Source of the DNA: Sulfidibacterium sp964549335
Lineage (GTDB): Bacteria > Bacteroidota > Bacteroidia > Bacteroidales > F082
Assembly: GCA_964549335.1 (NCBI GenBank)
Contig: CAZJUQ010000007.1
Span: 1-41,633 of the forward strand
Reading direction: 5' to 3'
Length of the DNA stretch: 41,633 nucleotides
Notes under the pieces: model-generated
Database searches by the model: none
Seen by the model: only the letters and a program-made list of their open reading frames with translations
Told to the model about the DNA's origin: nothing
Position numbers and translations under genes: made by a program
Shown here: one piece after another, positions 16,979 through 26,109 of the stretch
Position numbering within the stretch: position 1 is the stretch's first letter
Layout of the letters: every line of letters begins with the position of its first letter

Positions 16979-17174
16979 CAAAACAAGTATCGCACCTGTT
17001 TGCTGCTTTGTGAAGCCGGGGTGCTGCGGCGGGTATGCAAATAACATGCTTAGTTCTCCGCGTGGTGAAGGAGGAAAAAACGGTCGGGGATAAAAACCGT
17101 TGTAATTTATGTTGGAAATCCCGTAGTTATTTTAATTGTATATCCGGTTGTCTGCACTGCACTTGTGTTTTATT

Positions 17175-17954
17175 CTATTTCTTCGAGGCGATATAGAACA
17201 AATCGAAACAGTTGTCATCGGCCTCGTTTAAATAATAGTCGTTCATCGATATTTCTTCCACAAGTTTTGTGTTGTTTTTAAGTAATTTTTTCCTGTTTAT
17301 CCTGTTTAATATGTCGTACGGTATTTGCAACAATTGCCTCGGCAGATTGTATTGTAAATTAAATATGTCGAAACGTGTGATTTTTTCTACCGACTTTTTG
17401 TTGTTTTCATAGTACTTCATTATCTTATCGTTTCCGAAAATACCTGCTTTTTCAACATCTTGAAATTTGGTGAGGAGCAGTTTTTCCAATTCGTCAACAG
17501 TGTATTCTCTTATGTGCCAGGGGTTTCTGGTTAACGACATTTTTTTGTTTGGGGTTGTTACAATTAATTTCCCGTTCTTTTTCAGTACTCTGTAAATTTC
17601 GTCGATAAATTTCTTGTCGTTTTTTATATGCTCTATCACTTGAAAAGTGATGACAAAATCAAAACTGCTATCCTGAATGCCGGTGAGCGGGGGAACTTTT
17701 ATGTTAATAAATTCGACATTTTTGTTTTGTTCCAATTTTTCGGCGGGGAAAGCGATATTTTTATCAATTGTGACAAATTTGCGGGCTTTTTTTGAAATTA
17801 TATCAATTCCGTAGCCGCTGCCGGTGCCTATTTCCAAAACATCTCCCGATACCAATTTTGCCGTTTCGATGTATGCCAACAACGACCTTTGATAAACATA
17901 GTTGTCCGAAAGGTCTTTGTCGGAAACTCTTTCAGCTGTTTGTATTATCTTCAT
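17175..17954 (-). CDS. Class I SAM-dependent methyltransferase
   Basis: 259 aa, no signal peptide. Rossmann-type SAM fold: motif I VLEIGTGSGYGIDI (residues 39-52), the acidic end of strand 2 (FVTIDKN), motif IV FDFVITFQVIEHI, and the post-motif VLKKNGKLIVTTPN, typical of the methyltransferase type 11/UbiE-like group. The substrate is not evident; the conserved NPWHIREYT loop and C-terminal insert resemble methyltransferases acting on small molecules or glycans. It is convergent with the CoA-transferase operon and divergent from the lipoprotein hydrolase. A -7-like box (CAAATGTA 18082-18089, minus strand) lies upstream without a clear -33. Confidence 0.8.
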   Translation of the reverse strand: MKIIQTAERVSDKDLSDNYVYQRSLLAYIETAKLVSGDVLEIGTGSGYGIDIISKKARKFVTIDKNIAFPAEKLEQNKNVEFINIKVPPLTGIQDSSFDFVITFQVIEHIKNDKKFIDEIYRVLKKNGKLIVTTPNKKMSLTRNPWHIREYTVDELEKLLLTKFQDVEKAGIFGNDKIMKYYENNKKSVEKITRFDIFNLQYNLPRQLLQIPYDILNRINRKKLLKNNTKLVEEISMNDYYLNEADDNCFDLFYIASKK

Positions 17955-18221
17955 ATTTCGCTTTTTTCTGCGTTACACAATAGGGTTTGCCTTGCCTCAG
18001 CAGGTTTATCCCCGTATCTATTGCCTATTGGTTGCCAATGATTAATAGGTTACCCCCCTTTATTTTATCCGGTTGCGGGTGCAAATGTAAAAAAATCATT
18101 AATACTCTTATATTTGCAATGTTTGACAATAAAAATTATTTAAACATATACAGCAAGCAATTGTGCCGGGCATTATTCCGGGAAATGACATTTAGAGATA
18201 TTAACCAGTAACAATAAAATT

Positions 18222-19175
18222 ATGAAAAGAGGAAACATAATCGGTATTTTGGCATTGTTTGGCTTAATGCTTGGTTTGACAAGTTGTAAAGACAATCCGG
18301 AGCTGAAAGCCGGAGAGGGATATATAAATGTTCCCGGAGGAAAAGTTTGGTACAAAATAGTAGGCGAGGGTGATAAAACCCCTGTTTTGATGCTGCACGG
18401 GGGTCCTGGTGCAACATCATATTATTTACGTCCGCTTGAGGCTTTGAGTTCAGAAAGACCGGTCATCTTTTTCGACCAGCTCGGTTGCGGGCGTTCCACA
18501 CACAAAATGGATACAACGCAAATGAATATAAAATTTTATGTTGATGAGGTATACCGGGTAAAAAAGGCTTTGGGATTAAAAGAGTTTTATTTGTACGGCC
18601 AGTCGTGGGGAACCATTTTGGGGGTCGAATACTATTTTGCACACCCCGAAGGAATTAAAGGGCTTATTTTATCCAGTCCTGCTTTGAGCGGTAAATTATG
18701 GATAAGAGATGCGCAACTTTTGTTGAGTCAACTTCCCGATACATTACAAAAAGTAATTCGTAAATACGAAAAACTAAAAGAGTTTCATGCTCCCCAATAT
18801 GTAGAAGCCATGATGACTTATTACAAAAAACACATTGCAAGGAAGCAGCCTTGGTCGGCCGACATCGACAGTACTTTTACTTATCTCGGCGAAGATGTTT
18901 ATACCTATATGAATGGTCCGAGCGAATTTACCTTTACGGGGACAATGCAATATTACGATGCCACGGGCAAACTAAATAAGATAAAAGTTCCCGTTTTGTT
19001 TATTTGCGGCGAATATGACGAGGCAAGACCCGAAACAACAAAGTATTATGCCGGTTTGGTGCCCGATTCGAAATTTGTAGTGATAAAAGATGCCGCTCAT
19101 ATGACCATGCAAGATAATCCTGAAGAAGATATAAAAGCTATTGAGAGTTTTATCAATGAGATAGAAAAGCGTTAA
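18222..19175 (+). CDS. Proline iminopeptidase-like alpha/beta hydrolase lipoprotein
   Basis: 317 aa. N-terminal lipoprotein signal with lipobox LTSC (Cys22), so probably anchored in an envelope membrane. Alpha/beta hydrolase fold of the S33/prolyl aminopeptidase type: oxyanion motif HGGPG (59-63), FFDQLGCGRS, nucleophile elbow GQSWG (Ser128), acid Asp266 in GEYDEARP and His293 in AAHMTM, giving a full triad. S33 enzymes release N-terminal proline or hydrolyse related amides. A TATATTTG -7 box (18109-18116) lies ~105 bp upstream but lacks a clear -33 partner. A generic esterase function remains possible. Confidence 0.85.
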   Translation: MKRGNIIGILALFGLMLGLTSCKDNPELKAGEGYINVPGGKVWYKIVGEGDKTPVLMLHGGPGATSYYLRPLEALSSERPVIFFDQLGCGRSTHKMDTTQMNIKFYVDEVYRVKKALGLKEFYLYGQSWGTILGVEYYFAHPEGIKGLILSSPALSGKLWIRDAQLLLSQLPDTLQKVIRKYEKLKEFHAPQYVEAMMTYYKKHIARKQPWSADIDSTFTYLGEDVYTYMNGPSEFTFTGTMQYYDATGKLNKIKVPVLFICGEYDEARPETTKYYAGLVPDSKFVVIKDAAHMTMQDNPEEDIKAIESFINEIEKR

Positions 19176-19225
19176 CCTCTAAATACCATTATCCCGCAAA
19201 TGGAATATTTTGTTTTGCCGCGATA

Positions 19226-19456
19226 CTATTTTTCTGATTTATCTTTATTTATGCGGTAAATCTTTTTGCCGCCGTATGCGGCACTTAAACCGAGCAGAAT
19301 AAACAGTCCCTGACCAATGGGGGCACTACCTCCGTTTTGGTTTCCCGTGGCACCGTGTCCTGCACCCGAGGGTGGGGGCGGGGGCTGTGTTTGCCCGTTT
19401 ATTGCAAAAAAGATAAATACAACGATATACAGTGTTTTTAACAAATATTTTTTCAT
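19226..19456 (-). CDS. Small PID-CTERM-like surface protein
   Basis: 76 aa with three parts: a signal peptide (1-22, cleavage near GQTQ), a Pro/Gly/Asn-rich low-complexity middle (PPPPPSGAGHGATGNQNGG), and a C-terminal tripartite sorting-like end: short motif SAPIGQG, hydrophobic helix LFILLGLSAAYGG and a basic tail KKIYRINKDK. Short proteins with this ending recur in Bacteroidota next to secreted proteins and match what I know as the PID-CTERM family. The processing enzyme and role are not established. The stop of the 774-aa T9SS cargo gene precedes its start by only 17 bp on the minus strand, so the two are probably co-transcribed. Confidence 0.7.
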   Translation of the reverse strand: MKKYLLKTLYIVVFIFFAINGQTQPPPPPSGAGHGATGNQNGGSAPIGQGLFILLGLSAAYGGKKIYRINKDKSEK

Positions 19457-19473
19457 TTTTTTACCCGTTTGTT

Positions 19474-21798
19474 TTATTTAATAATGACCTTTTTGTTTAT
19501 AACACGGTTGCCTGTAACAACAGACACTACAACCGTCCCTTTAAGTGTTTTTGTGTCGATACTTATGGTTTGTTGTTCTTTTACAAATGTATTGGCAACT
19601 TTTTGTCCAATCATGTTATAGATATTTACCTCTGCCGTTAAGGGGTTTTTGCTTCTGATTTCTATGGAGTTTTTCCGTGTAAAAATATTTATGTTGTCAG
19701 TATCGATACTGTTGTTTTCAATTCCCGATGTGCCGAAAACAAGTTCGAAACGGTTTGGGTCGTCATCTTGTACCGAGGTAAAATAGTATATGGGGTTATC
19801 GTTAAGTTTTTGTCTGTTTCCCGTTTTTACATCATTGAGGTAAACATCAACATAGGGGATGAGTGTGTTAACACCTTCGGCTTTTATGTAAAAATCGGAG
19901 GAGCCGTTTTTGACAAATACGAAAGGTATTGAGTTGTATTTGTCAACACCGGGTATGGTATTGGTGGAAACTGCAACACCGTCGGCTGACAACGAATAAA
20001 ATTGAGGTGCATATCCCGGAAGAAAATGGGAATCGTATTGAATGTCGAAACCGGTGGTTGATTGCGGGTCAATTGTAACAATGCTCTCTTGAGCCGTTTT
20101 GCCTTCATCGTCGTAAACGGTTAATTTAATTCTGTTTGTGATTATTGAGTCGCTTTTATACCATTTATGTTCATTGTGGGTTCTGTCGCTTGCATCTATT
20201 GTTAACGAGCCCGAGCTGCTACCCGGCGTTGAAACATGCACCATAAATCCCTGCATTGAAGGGATGATGCCTGAGCCTGAAGAGATGTCAGTGTAGCTTC
20301 CATTCGATTCATCCCAGATTTTTGCGGTTCCGTCAATATCGGAAAGTCCCCAGGCTGTCTTGTTCCAATACAACGCACTGGTGTACGGATTGCCCAAAAG
20401 GTGCCAACCGGCATATGTGTTACCGGCGGTATTGGTTAAACCCGATATTGTTACGTCGCCGGTTATAAGTGTTCCGTTAAACTCTTTTAAATTGTCGCTA
20501 TGGTATGCAATAAGATAACCCGAACCGTTTTCAAAAACGGGACTTGCATCATTGGAAAAGTAGCCGCTTCCCGAACCTTGATTGTAACCGCCGCTGCTGT
20601 TTTTTATGTTAATCCAGAGGTCTTCGGTTTCGCCCCACCTGTAAAAATCGACATCTGAACTTATTGGCGAGGCCGAAATATCTACAAATTCGGGACTAAT
20701 AGCTTGGTTGGTTACCGGAGAGCTGATAAAATGCCAACCGTGATAGCTGTCGCTCCACGCGTTGATAAAACGTTCCACTTTGGCACTTACCGAACCTGCT
20801 CCCAGGTACATGAATGATGCATTGTTTATAGTGCCGTCGTGGAGTTTGCCCGAGCCGATTATGAAATTCGAAGAGGTAGCGCCGGTAATTCCGTCTTTTA
20901 CCGCCAGGAACGAGGTTGTGTCGAGCCGTAAGATACCAGAATTGATAACCAGATAATTTATGGTGTCGTATTTGTCGTAGTCGTTTACAAAACGGACGGT
21001 ATCGGCAACATCTAATTCCAATTTGTACAACGGCATATCTATTTTTGCCAACAAGTTGAAGTTTTCCGTTTCTTCAATTTTCAAGCTGCCGCCGTCAAAG
21101 TTTGATGTTGCAGGCGAATAGTACACTGTATATCCGTTACCCATATTACCGTTTTTAATAACTATTTGCACGTTTGAGCCTGCTGCAACATTAAATTCGC
21201 CTGTTCCCCTTACCAGCATATTGAAATAGTCGTTGTCCTGGTTTGCAACGGTACAGATGTTCAATTGGGCGTTGCCCGACAAATAAGCGCTTCCGCCTTT
21301 AACCGTCATGTACCTTCCGCCGACATTTATTGTTCCTCCCGAAAAATTCAAAGTGGCGACATTATCATGTTCATTACCGTTTATATTTAAAATGTCGAAC
21401 TTTTCCGTCCCGACGTTGAAGGTGCCGCCGCTAATGTTCAAAGTGCCGTAAACGGTAAAGTCGATTTTGCTGTTAAAAGTCCCTGTTGACATTGTAAATA
21501 CCCCGCTGCTGTCAATACGGTTTTCGTAAACGTTATCGTTAACCGTTGTGCTAAATGTATAGGCGGAGTTCAAAATAAGTTCTCCGCCGGTTTTGACAAC
21601 AAAACGCGAACAACTTTCGTCTGCATCAATAGTGACCTGATGTTTGATTTCTACGGTGTCGTTGGCGCCGGGAACGACTCCTCCCGCCCACGTGGCGGAA
21701 TTGCTCCAGTTGCCGTCACTTGTCGATACAATGGTGGATTGCCCTGACAAATTTTGAATAATCAGTAAAACAACAATAAATAAAAATGCCTGTTTCAT
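19474..21798 (-). CDS. Secreted T9SS type A cargo protein with adhesin-like repeats
   Basis: 774 aa. Signal peptide at 1-20 (MKQAFLFIVVLLIIQNLSGQ). The N-terminal block NWSNSATWAGGVVPGANDTVEIKHQVTID, followed by repeated short beta segments (GGTFNVG, GGTINVG, GNAQLNI), suggests a beta-helix/adhesin-type stalk to ~300. A central region (~340-560) contains the GWHLLGNPYTSALYW motif found in many gliding-bacteria surface proteins. The last ~70 residues (NIFTRKNSIEIRSK..VNIYNMIGQKV..KVIIK) are a typical T9SS type A C-terminal domain, directing export across the outer membrane and surface attachment. The ATG at 21798 is chosen over an upstream ATG (21837) because it directly starts the signal peptide. 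Ligand unknown. Confidence 0.87.
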   Translation of the reverse strand: MKQAFLFIVVLLIIQNLSGQSTIVSTSDGNWSNSATWAGGVVPGANDTVEIKHQVTIDADESCSRFVVKTGGELILNSAYTFSTTVNDNVYENRIDSSGVFTMSTGTFNSKIDFTVYGTLNISGGTFNVGTEKFDILNINGNEHDNVATLNFSGGTINVGGRYMTVKGGSAYLSGNAQLNICTVANQDNDYFNMLVRGTGEFNVAAGSNVQIVIKNGNMGNGYTVYYSPATSNFDGGSLKIEETENFNLLAKIDMPLYKLELDVADTVRFVNDYDKYDTINYLVINSGILRLDTTSFLAVKDGITGATSSNFIIGSGKLHDGTINNASFMYLGAGSVSAKVERFINAWSDSYHGWHFISSPVTNQAISPEFVDISASPISSDVDFYRWGETEDLWINIKNSSGGYNQGSGSGYFSNDASPVFENGSGYLIAYHSDNLKEFNGTLITGDVTISGLTNTAGNTYAGWHLLGNPYTSALYWNKTAWGLSDIDGTAKIWDESNGSYTDISSGSGIIPSMQGFMVHVSTPGSSSGSLTIDASDRTHNEHKWYKSDSIITNRIKLTVYDDEGKTAQESIVTIDPQSTTGFDIQYDSHFLPGYAPQFYSLSADGVAVSTNTIPGVDKYNSIPFVFVKNGSSDFYIKAEGVNTLIPYVDVYLNDVKTGNRQKLNDNPIYYFTSVQDDDPNRFELVFGTSGIENNSIDTDNINIFTRKNSIEIRSKNPLTAEVNIYNMIGQKVANTFVKEQQTISIDTKTLKGTVVVSVVTGNRVINKKVIIK

Positions 21799-22377
21799 TT
21801 TTATAAAAATTATAAAAGTTAATAATGCGGTTTCCACATCCGTTTTAAAAAATGTGTAAACCGGAATTTTTTTTTCAACCCCCTTTAAAAGTTATTTTAC
21901 GTTACGATATTTTAAGCCGAATACCATCCCCGGTAATAAAAACAGTATAAATTTCTATCTCTTTTACTTCGGCTTTGCAACTATTTTACAATAACCGTTC
22001 CAAGCCATGTGCGGAAACAGATATATTATTATATGTGTCAATGTGACAATAAGTTATAAATATGGTTTTCGAAAAGTATTTTATTAACTAACGGTAAACA
22101 TTCCCAAAAGAATAAATTTATATTCATTTTTAGATATGTATATGTAAAATTATGATATTTAAAAACGGAGGATAACAGATGAGCGACATTAACGGTTTAA
22201 AATAAGAAAGGGCATAAAACGGCGTGAAGTATCATACGATACCTTGTTTTACATATTAAAAGGTAGTGTTATTGCGCCTGTTCCCCTCACCTGTTAATTA
22301 AGTCCCCGTTTTAATTTTTTAGTTTATTTTTGCCCTGCATAATAGATATGTGTAATAAAAACAAAACATAAGACTGA
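21799..22377. other. Intergenic region between divergent T9SS and LuxR genes
   Basis: About 580 bp, AT-rich, with no protein of family size. Seen: a 13-bp inverted repeat TGTCA-ATG-TGACA (22036-22048); an 8-codon ORF at 22179-22205 preceded by GGAGG (22168-22172); a small GTATC/GATAC stem nearby; and a -7 box TATTTTTG (22325-22332) placed 46 bp before the LuxR-type start, without a matching -33. Probably holds both divergent promoters. Confidence 0.5.
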
Positions 22378-23946
22378 ATGAGGGATTTGGGGATTTTTAT
22401 TGTGTTGTTTATCACTTTGATATCATCTTCGTGCAATAATAAAAGCGGACAAAAAGTACAACAGGCTTCCAAAGGCGAAAACAGACTGGCATCTGAATTT
22501 GAAAAAACAATAAAAGGCATTAACAACATAGATACATTATACTATTTGACCGATAAATATGAGAATAAGCTGCTTGAGGAGAATACCCCGCCTTTGATAA
22601 TGGCAAAATTTTACCATACGGCGGCTAACAGGTTTTATATGTATTCGAAATATGCCGTTTCGAAAGAGTACTTTAAAAAATCGGAGGATGCATACAGGCG
22701 AGCCGGAGATACTTTGATGAGCATCAAGATGAGGGGAAATCGTGCCGTACTGCTTGATTTACAGGGTAAATACAAAGATGCCGTTAAAATATTTTTCGAA
22801 ATATCCGATTATTTTAAAAAAACCGGCGACACCCTTCCGCTGGCATTTGCATACAGTAACATCGGTGTCATTTACGAAGAGATGAAAAATCCGCAAAAGG
22901 CGATTTTATACGGTAAAAAGGCACTTGAATTAAAACGGTTGGCCGGCGATACTTTGCATATGGCAACCAACCTGAACAATATAGGTGTAAATTATGACGA
23001 GTTGTTGCACAATCCCGACTCGGCAATATATTATTACAAGTTGGCTCTTGAAATTTATAAAAAGTTCAGGAAAATTGACGATTATGCAACGGTATTGAAC
23101 AACCTCGGCAGAATGTATCTTGAAAAGAACGATTTTGATAAAGCGGAAAGTAGTTTTGCCAAAGCATACGGCATATTCGACTCTTTGGGGATGATTAACG
23201 ATAAAGCTTCCGTTATGAGAAATCAGGGGCAGTTGCTCTTTAACCTCGGGAAAATAGACCCGGCATTAAAAAAATTAAGGGAGTCATACGATATTTACAA
23301 GCAACAAGGCCTTTCGAAAGGGTTGTTGGAAGCAACCAGATTAATGTCAGAGATATATATGGCTAAAGGTGCTTACGGTGATGCCGCCGAAATGATGAAA
23401 CAGTATAACGGATATAAAGACAGTTTGTTGAGTGCGGAAAATCAAGCGGTTATTGCCGAGATGGAAACGAAATACCAGGTAAAAGAAAAAAACAGAACCA
23501 TTTTGATGTTGCAACTTCAAGAGCAGTTGCACACAAAAAAGATAAAATTACAGAAGATGTTTATTGTGTTTTTGTCGATTGTCTTCATTTTGTCGGTGGT
23601 TTTGTTTTACTCGCACCATAAACGTAACGTTATAAAACAACAACAATTACGGCTTGAATTGCAAAATTATCTGCTAAGGATGAATGAGATGCAAAACAAA
23701 TTGGAAACCTTTGAGGAAGATTGCCAAAGAAGCACCACTCCCGGTGTAGAACAACTGAAAAAATTTAATCTTACAAAACAGGAGATGAAAGTCATTGAAC
23801 TAATTGCCGAGGGATACCAAAACAGCGAAATTGCAAAGAAATTGTTTGTGTCGCAAAACACCGTGAAAACACATATAAAAAACATCTATTTGAAATTGGA
23901 TGTTAAAAACCGTGTGGAAGCATTAAAAAAGGTAAAAGCCGGATAA
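22378..23946 (+). CDS. TPR - transmembrane - LuxR-type regulator
   Basis: 522 aa. The N-terminal hydrophobic segment ends in SSSC (Cys19), so it is a signal peptide or lipoprotein anchor. Residues ~60-370 are tetratricopeptide repeats (LAFAYSNIGVIYEEMKNPQKAI, ATVLNNLGRMYLEKNDFDKAE), followed by a TM helix (about 394-412), a cytoplasmic coiled coil, and a C-terminal LuxR/GerE helix-turn-helix (464-522: LTKQEMKVIELIAEGYQNSEIAKKL..NTVKTHIKNIYLKL). This gives a one-protein sensor: TPRs outside the cytoplasm, DNA binding inside. Bacteroidota encode many of these. The two genes downstream (24040, 24631) follow closely and are candidate targets or partners. Confidence 0.85.
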   Translation: MRDLGIFIVLFITLISSSCNNKSGQKVQQASKGENRLASEFEKTIKGINNIDTLYYLTDKYENKLLEENTPPLIMAKFYHTAANRFYMYSKYAVSKEYFKKSEDAYRRAGDTLMSIKMRGNRAVLLDLQGKYKDAVKIFFEISDYFKKTGDTLPLAFAYSNIGVIYEEMKNPQKAILYGKKALELKRLAGDTLHMATNLNNIGVNYDELLHNPDSAIYYYKLALEIYKKFRKIDDYATVLNNLGRMYLEKNDFDKAESSFAKAYGIFDSLGMINDKASVMRNQGQLLFNLGKIDPALKKLRESYDIYKQQGLSKGLLEATRLMSEIYMAKGAYGDAAEMMKQYNGYKDSLLSAENQAVIAEMETKYQVKEKNRTILMLQLQEQLHTKKIKLQKMFIVFLSIVFILSVVLFYSHHKRNVIKQQQLRLELQNYLLRMNEMQNKLETFEEDCQRSTTPGVEQLKKFNLTKQEMKVIELIAEGYQNSEIAKKLFVSQNTVKTHIKNIYLKLDVKNRVEALKKVKAG

Positions 23947-24039
23947 AATTTAACTTTTTTTCTTCAAATACCTCTCTTTATTGGTAAAATCACCCGAAAG
24001 GGTGATATATATTCCGGATAATTGAATTTGTTTTGCAGC

Positions 24040-24600
24040 ATGAAAACGGTAAAAAGCATTGTTTTGTTTTTGGTAGCGATAATCTCTTTTAACGGGTTTG
24101 CCCAACAGCCATCCTTGCATGGTTTTAAAATTAAATCGGGGATAATCGAATATACCTTTAACGGCGATTTTACCGGAAGTGAAGTTTACTGTTTCGATAA
24201 TTTCGGAAGTTTCGAAAGTATTCAAAAGCGGATTTTCATTAACAGTGGCAATAATCTTGTTTCCGACACCAAAACGGTTATTACTCCCGTCCAAAAGATA
24301 ACTATAAACATGGAGAACGACTCCGTTATCGCCACGGAATCGGGAGGTGCGCCGGCAATTGGAACGGCGGTGGAAACCCAAAAATTACTCGAAGCGGGAA
24401 ATTTTAAGAAATCGGGCAAAGAGATGATTGCCGGTTTGATGTGTGATAAATATCAAGGCGATTTCGGCAAACTTTGGATATGGAAAGGTATTGTCTTGAA
24501 GTCGCAAATAAAGGTTATGAATAAAAATATAATTATGACGGCCGTTCGTGTAGATACATTAACGCCTGTCGATAAAAAGAAATTTTACATAAACAATTAA
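24040..24600 (+). CDS. Secreted protein of unknown function
   Basis: 186 aa with a signal peptide (MKTVKSIVLFLVAIISFNGFAQ). The rest looks beta-rich: IIEYTFNGDFTGSEVYCFDNFG, VSDTKTVITPVQKITINMENDSV, and a C-terminal block CDKYQGDFGKLWIWKGIVLKS with MTAVRVDTL, reminiscent of periplasmic proteins that report a change of a target's state, but no named family is recognised with confidence. The ATG at 24040 is chosen because it starts the signal peptide; a TTG at 24022 lies upstream. It is 93 bp after the LuxR-type regulator and 30 bp before the beta-propeller lipoprotein. Confidence 0.7.
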   Translation: MKTVKSIVLFLVAIISFNGFAQQPSLHGFKIKSGIIEYTFNGDFTGSEVYCFDNFGSFESIQKRIFINSGNNLVSDTKTVITPVQKITINMENDSVIATESGGAPAIGTAVETQKLLEAGNFKKSGKEMIAGLMCDKYQGDFGKLWIWKGIVLKSQIKVMNKNIIMTAVRVDTLTPVDKKKFYINN

Positions 24601-24630
24601 CAATTAATAATTAATCAAAAAAAAATTATC

Positions 24631-25866
24631 ATGAAAAAATCAATTTATTCAATTGTTGCAATAGCCTTAATGGCTTTTATGTTCAGTTCATGTGGTGGTG
24701 ACGACCTTCCCGGCATTCCGGGAGGTGGCAATAACGATGGAAAACACCCCGAATTGTGGCACTACGACGGGAAAATAAAAGGGCTTGACGACATTATTCC
24801 TGCAATCGACGAAAACGGAAACATCTATTTTGCCGGTACCGAAGAGGGATTGGCAGGGGGAGCGCTCCATGTGGTGTCGGTTGATAAAAACGGAAAAGAG
24901 CGTTTCGACAAAACGGTAGAAGCCGGAGGCGCTTCATATGTTGTTTATGCCAACGGCAAAATCTTTGTCGGTACCGAAAGCCCCGTTACAATTCGTGCTT
25001 ACAATGCAAGCAACGGAGACGAACTGTGGGTTAAAGATTATACTGCCGATTACGATTTTACTTGGATGCCCGCTATGGCATACGCAAATAACAAATTGTA
25101 CGCTACATCGGGACAAGTTACAGAAGGTTTTGTTTTTGCAATTAACGTTGACGACGGAACGGAATTGTGGATTAGAAGACTTTACGACCAACCTTTCATA
25201 AGTATTGCGGTTGACGGTTCCAAAATTTATTTCGGCGGAATGGGTGAGGTATCACGTTTTGACGATAACGGTTCGGGATGCGACTCAATATGGCATTGGA
25301 AAGCGGACAAAGGAGTGTCACGCGACTTTGCAATTTGGGATGTTCTTATTGCCGACAACGGCAACATTTACGTTCGCGACGATTATTATGTTTTTATTCT
25401 CTCTTCACAAAACGGGGCATCATTGGTTTCCGTTGATTTGGGAGATGATTTCGCTAACTCATCGAGCGGTATAACCGTTGATGCCGACGGAAATTTCTAT
25501 ATTGGTAACGGAGATTTGTATAAATATTCCAATAGCGGTGAACTTGAGTGGAAAACCGATATCAATGTGGGACTTATCAACCCCAACTATATAAAAGCTC
25601 CTGCCATTGCCGAAAACGGTAACCTTTACAACGGCGAACTTTTCAGCCTGTCAAGCGTAAAACCCGACGGTTCTCTTAACTGGTTCCTTGGTCCCGATGA
25701 CGGTGTTGGAAATCTTCACCCCGTTGTAATAGATAACGACGGTAACATAATAAGCTACTCATCTGAAAAAGGAGTACTCTATTGTTACAAAGGTGACGGC
25801 AGTAAATTGGCATCACGCGGTTGGCCCAAGCGTTTTGCAAACATGGCAAACACCTGCAGTAAATAA
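24631..25866 (+). CDS. PQQ-like beta-propeller lipoprotein
   Basis: 411 aa. Lipoprotein signal with lipobox FSSC (Cys21) followed by Gly/Asp-rich residues (GGDD), then repeated blades of the PQQ/quinoprotein-like type: DENGNIYFAGTEEG, YANGKIFVGTE, YNASNGDELWVKDY, NVDDGTELWIRRLY, DADGNFYIGNGDLY, SNSGELEWKTD. Such propellers bind proteins, calcium or, less often, PQQ; no catalytic quinoprotein ligands are evident, so a structural or binding role is more likely. It is the last gene of the LuxR-type operon and is followed by a strong terminator at 25882-25916. Confidence 0.82.
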   Translation: MKKSIYSIVAIALMAFMFSSCGGDDLPGIPGGGNNDGKHPELWHYDGKIKGLDDIIPAIDENGNIYFAGTEEGLAGGALHVVSVDKNGKERFDKTVEAGGASYVVYANGKIFVGTESPVTIRAYNASNGDELWVKDYTADYDFTWMPAMAYANNKLYATSGQVTEGFVFAINVDDGTELWIRRLYDQPFISIAVDGSKIYFGGMGEVSRFDDNGSGCDSIWHWKADKGVSRDFAIWDVLIADNGNIYVRDDYYVFILSSQNGASLVSVDLGDDFANSSSGITVDADGNFYIGNGDLYKYSNSGELEWKTDINVGLINPNYIKAPAIAENGNLYNGELFSLSSVKPDGSLNWFLGPDDGVGNLHPVVIDNDGNIISYSSEKGVLYCYKGDGSKLASRGWPKRFANMANTCSK

Positions 25867-25881
25867 TATAACCGAAACTAT

Positions 25882-25916
25882 CCGGCATCAGATTTTGTTG
25901 TTTGATGCCGGTTTTT
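25882..25916 (+). terminator. Intrinsic terminator after the beta-propeller gene
   Basis: CCGGCATCA (25882-25890) pairs perfectly with TGATGCCGG (25903-25911) around a 12-nt loop, followed by TTTTT. It sits 15 bp after the stop codon and closes the three-gene unit starting at 22378. Confidence 0.9.
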
Positions 25917-26109
25917 GTTGTCTTGGCAGGTAAGCATTTTTACTGATGTTTTTTTTAACCTGAGATTAATTTGGGTTCCGCCTGCCGGATAATTTATAAC
26001 CTGTCGGAACCGGTGCGAAAACTGTTCTCTGTAAAGGGAAAAAACAGATTGGAATATTATATGACTTTTGTATGTGAGATGATAATTGAAAAAAAATAAA
26101 ATTAACTTT

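Noticed and set aside
18021..18049. Imperfect CCTATTGG/CCAAT..AATAGG stem between divergent genes
   Set aside because: Interrupted by a 7-nt insertion and without a conserved partner or promoter geometry; too weak to call.
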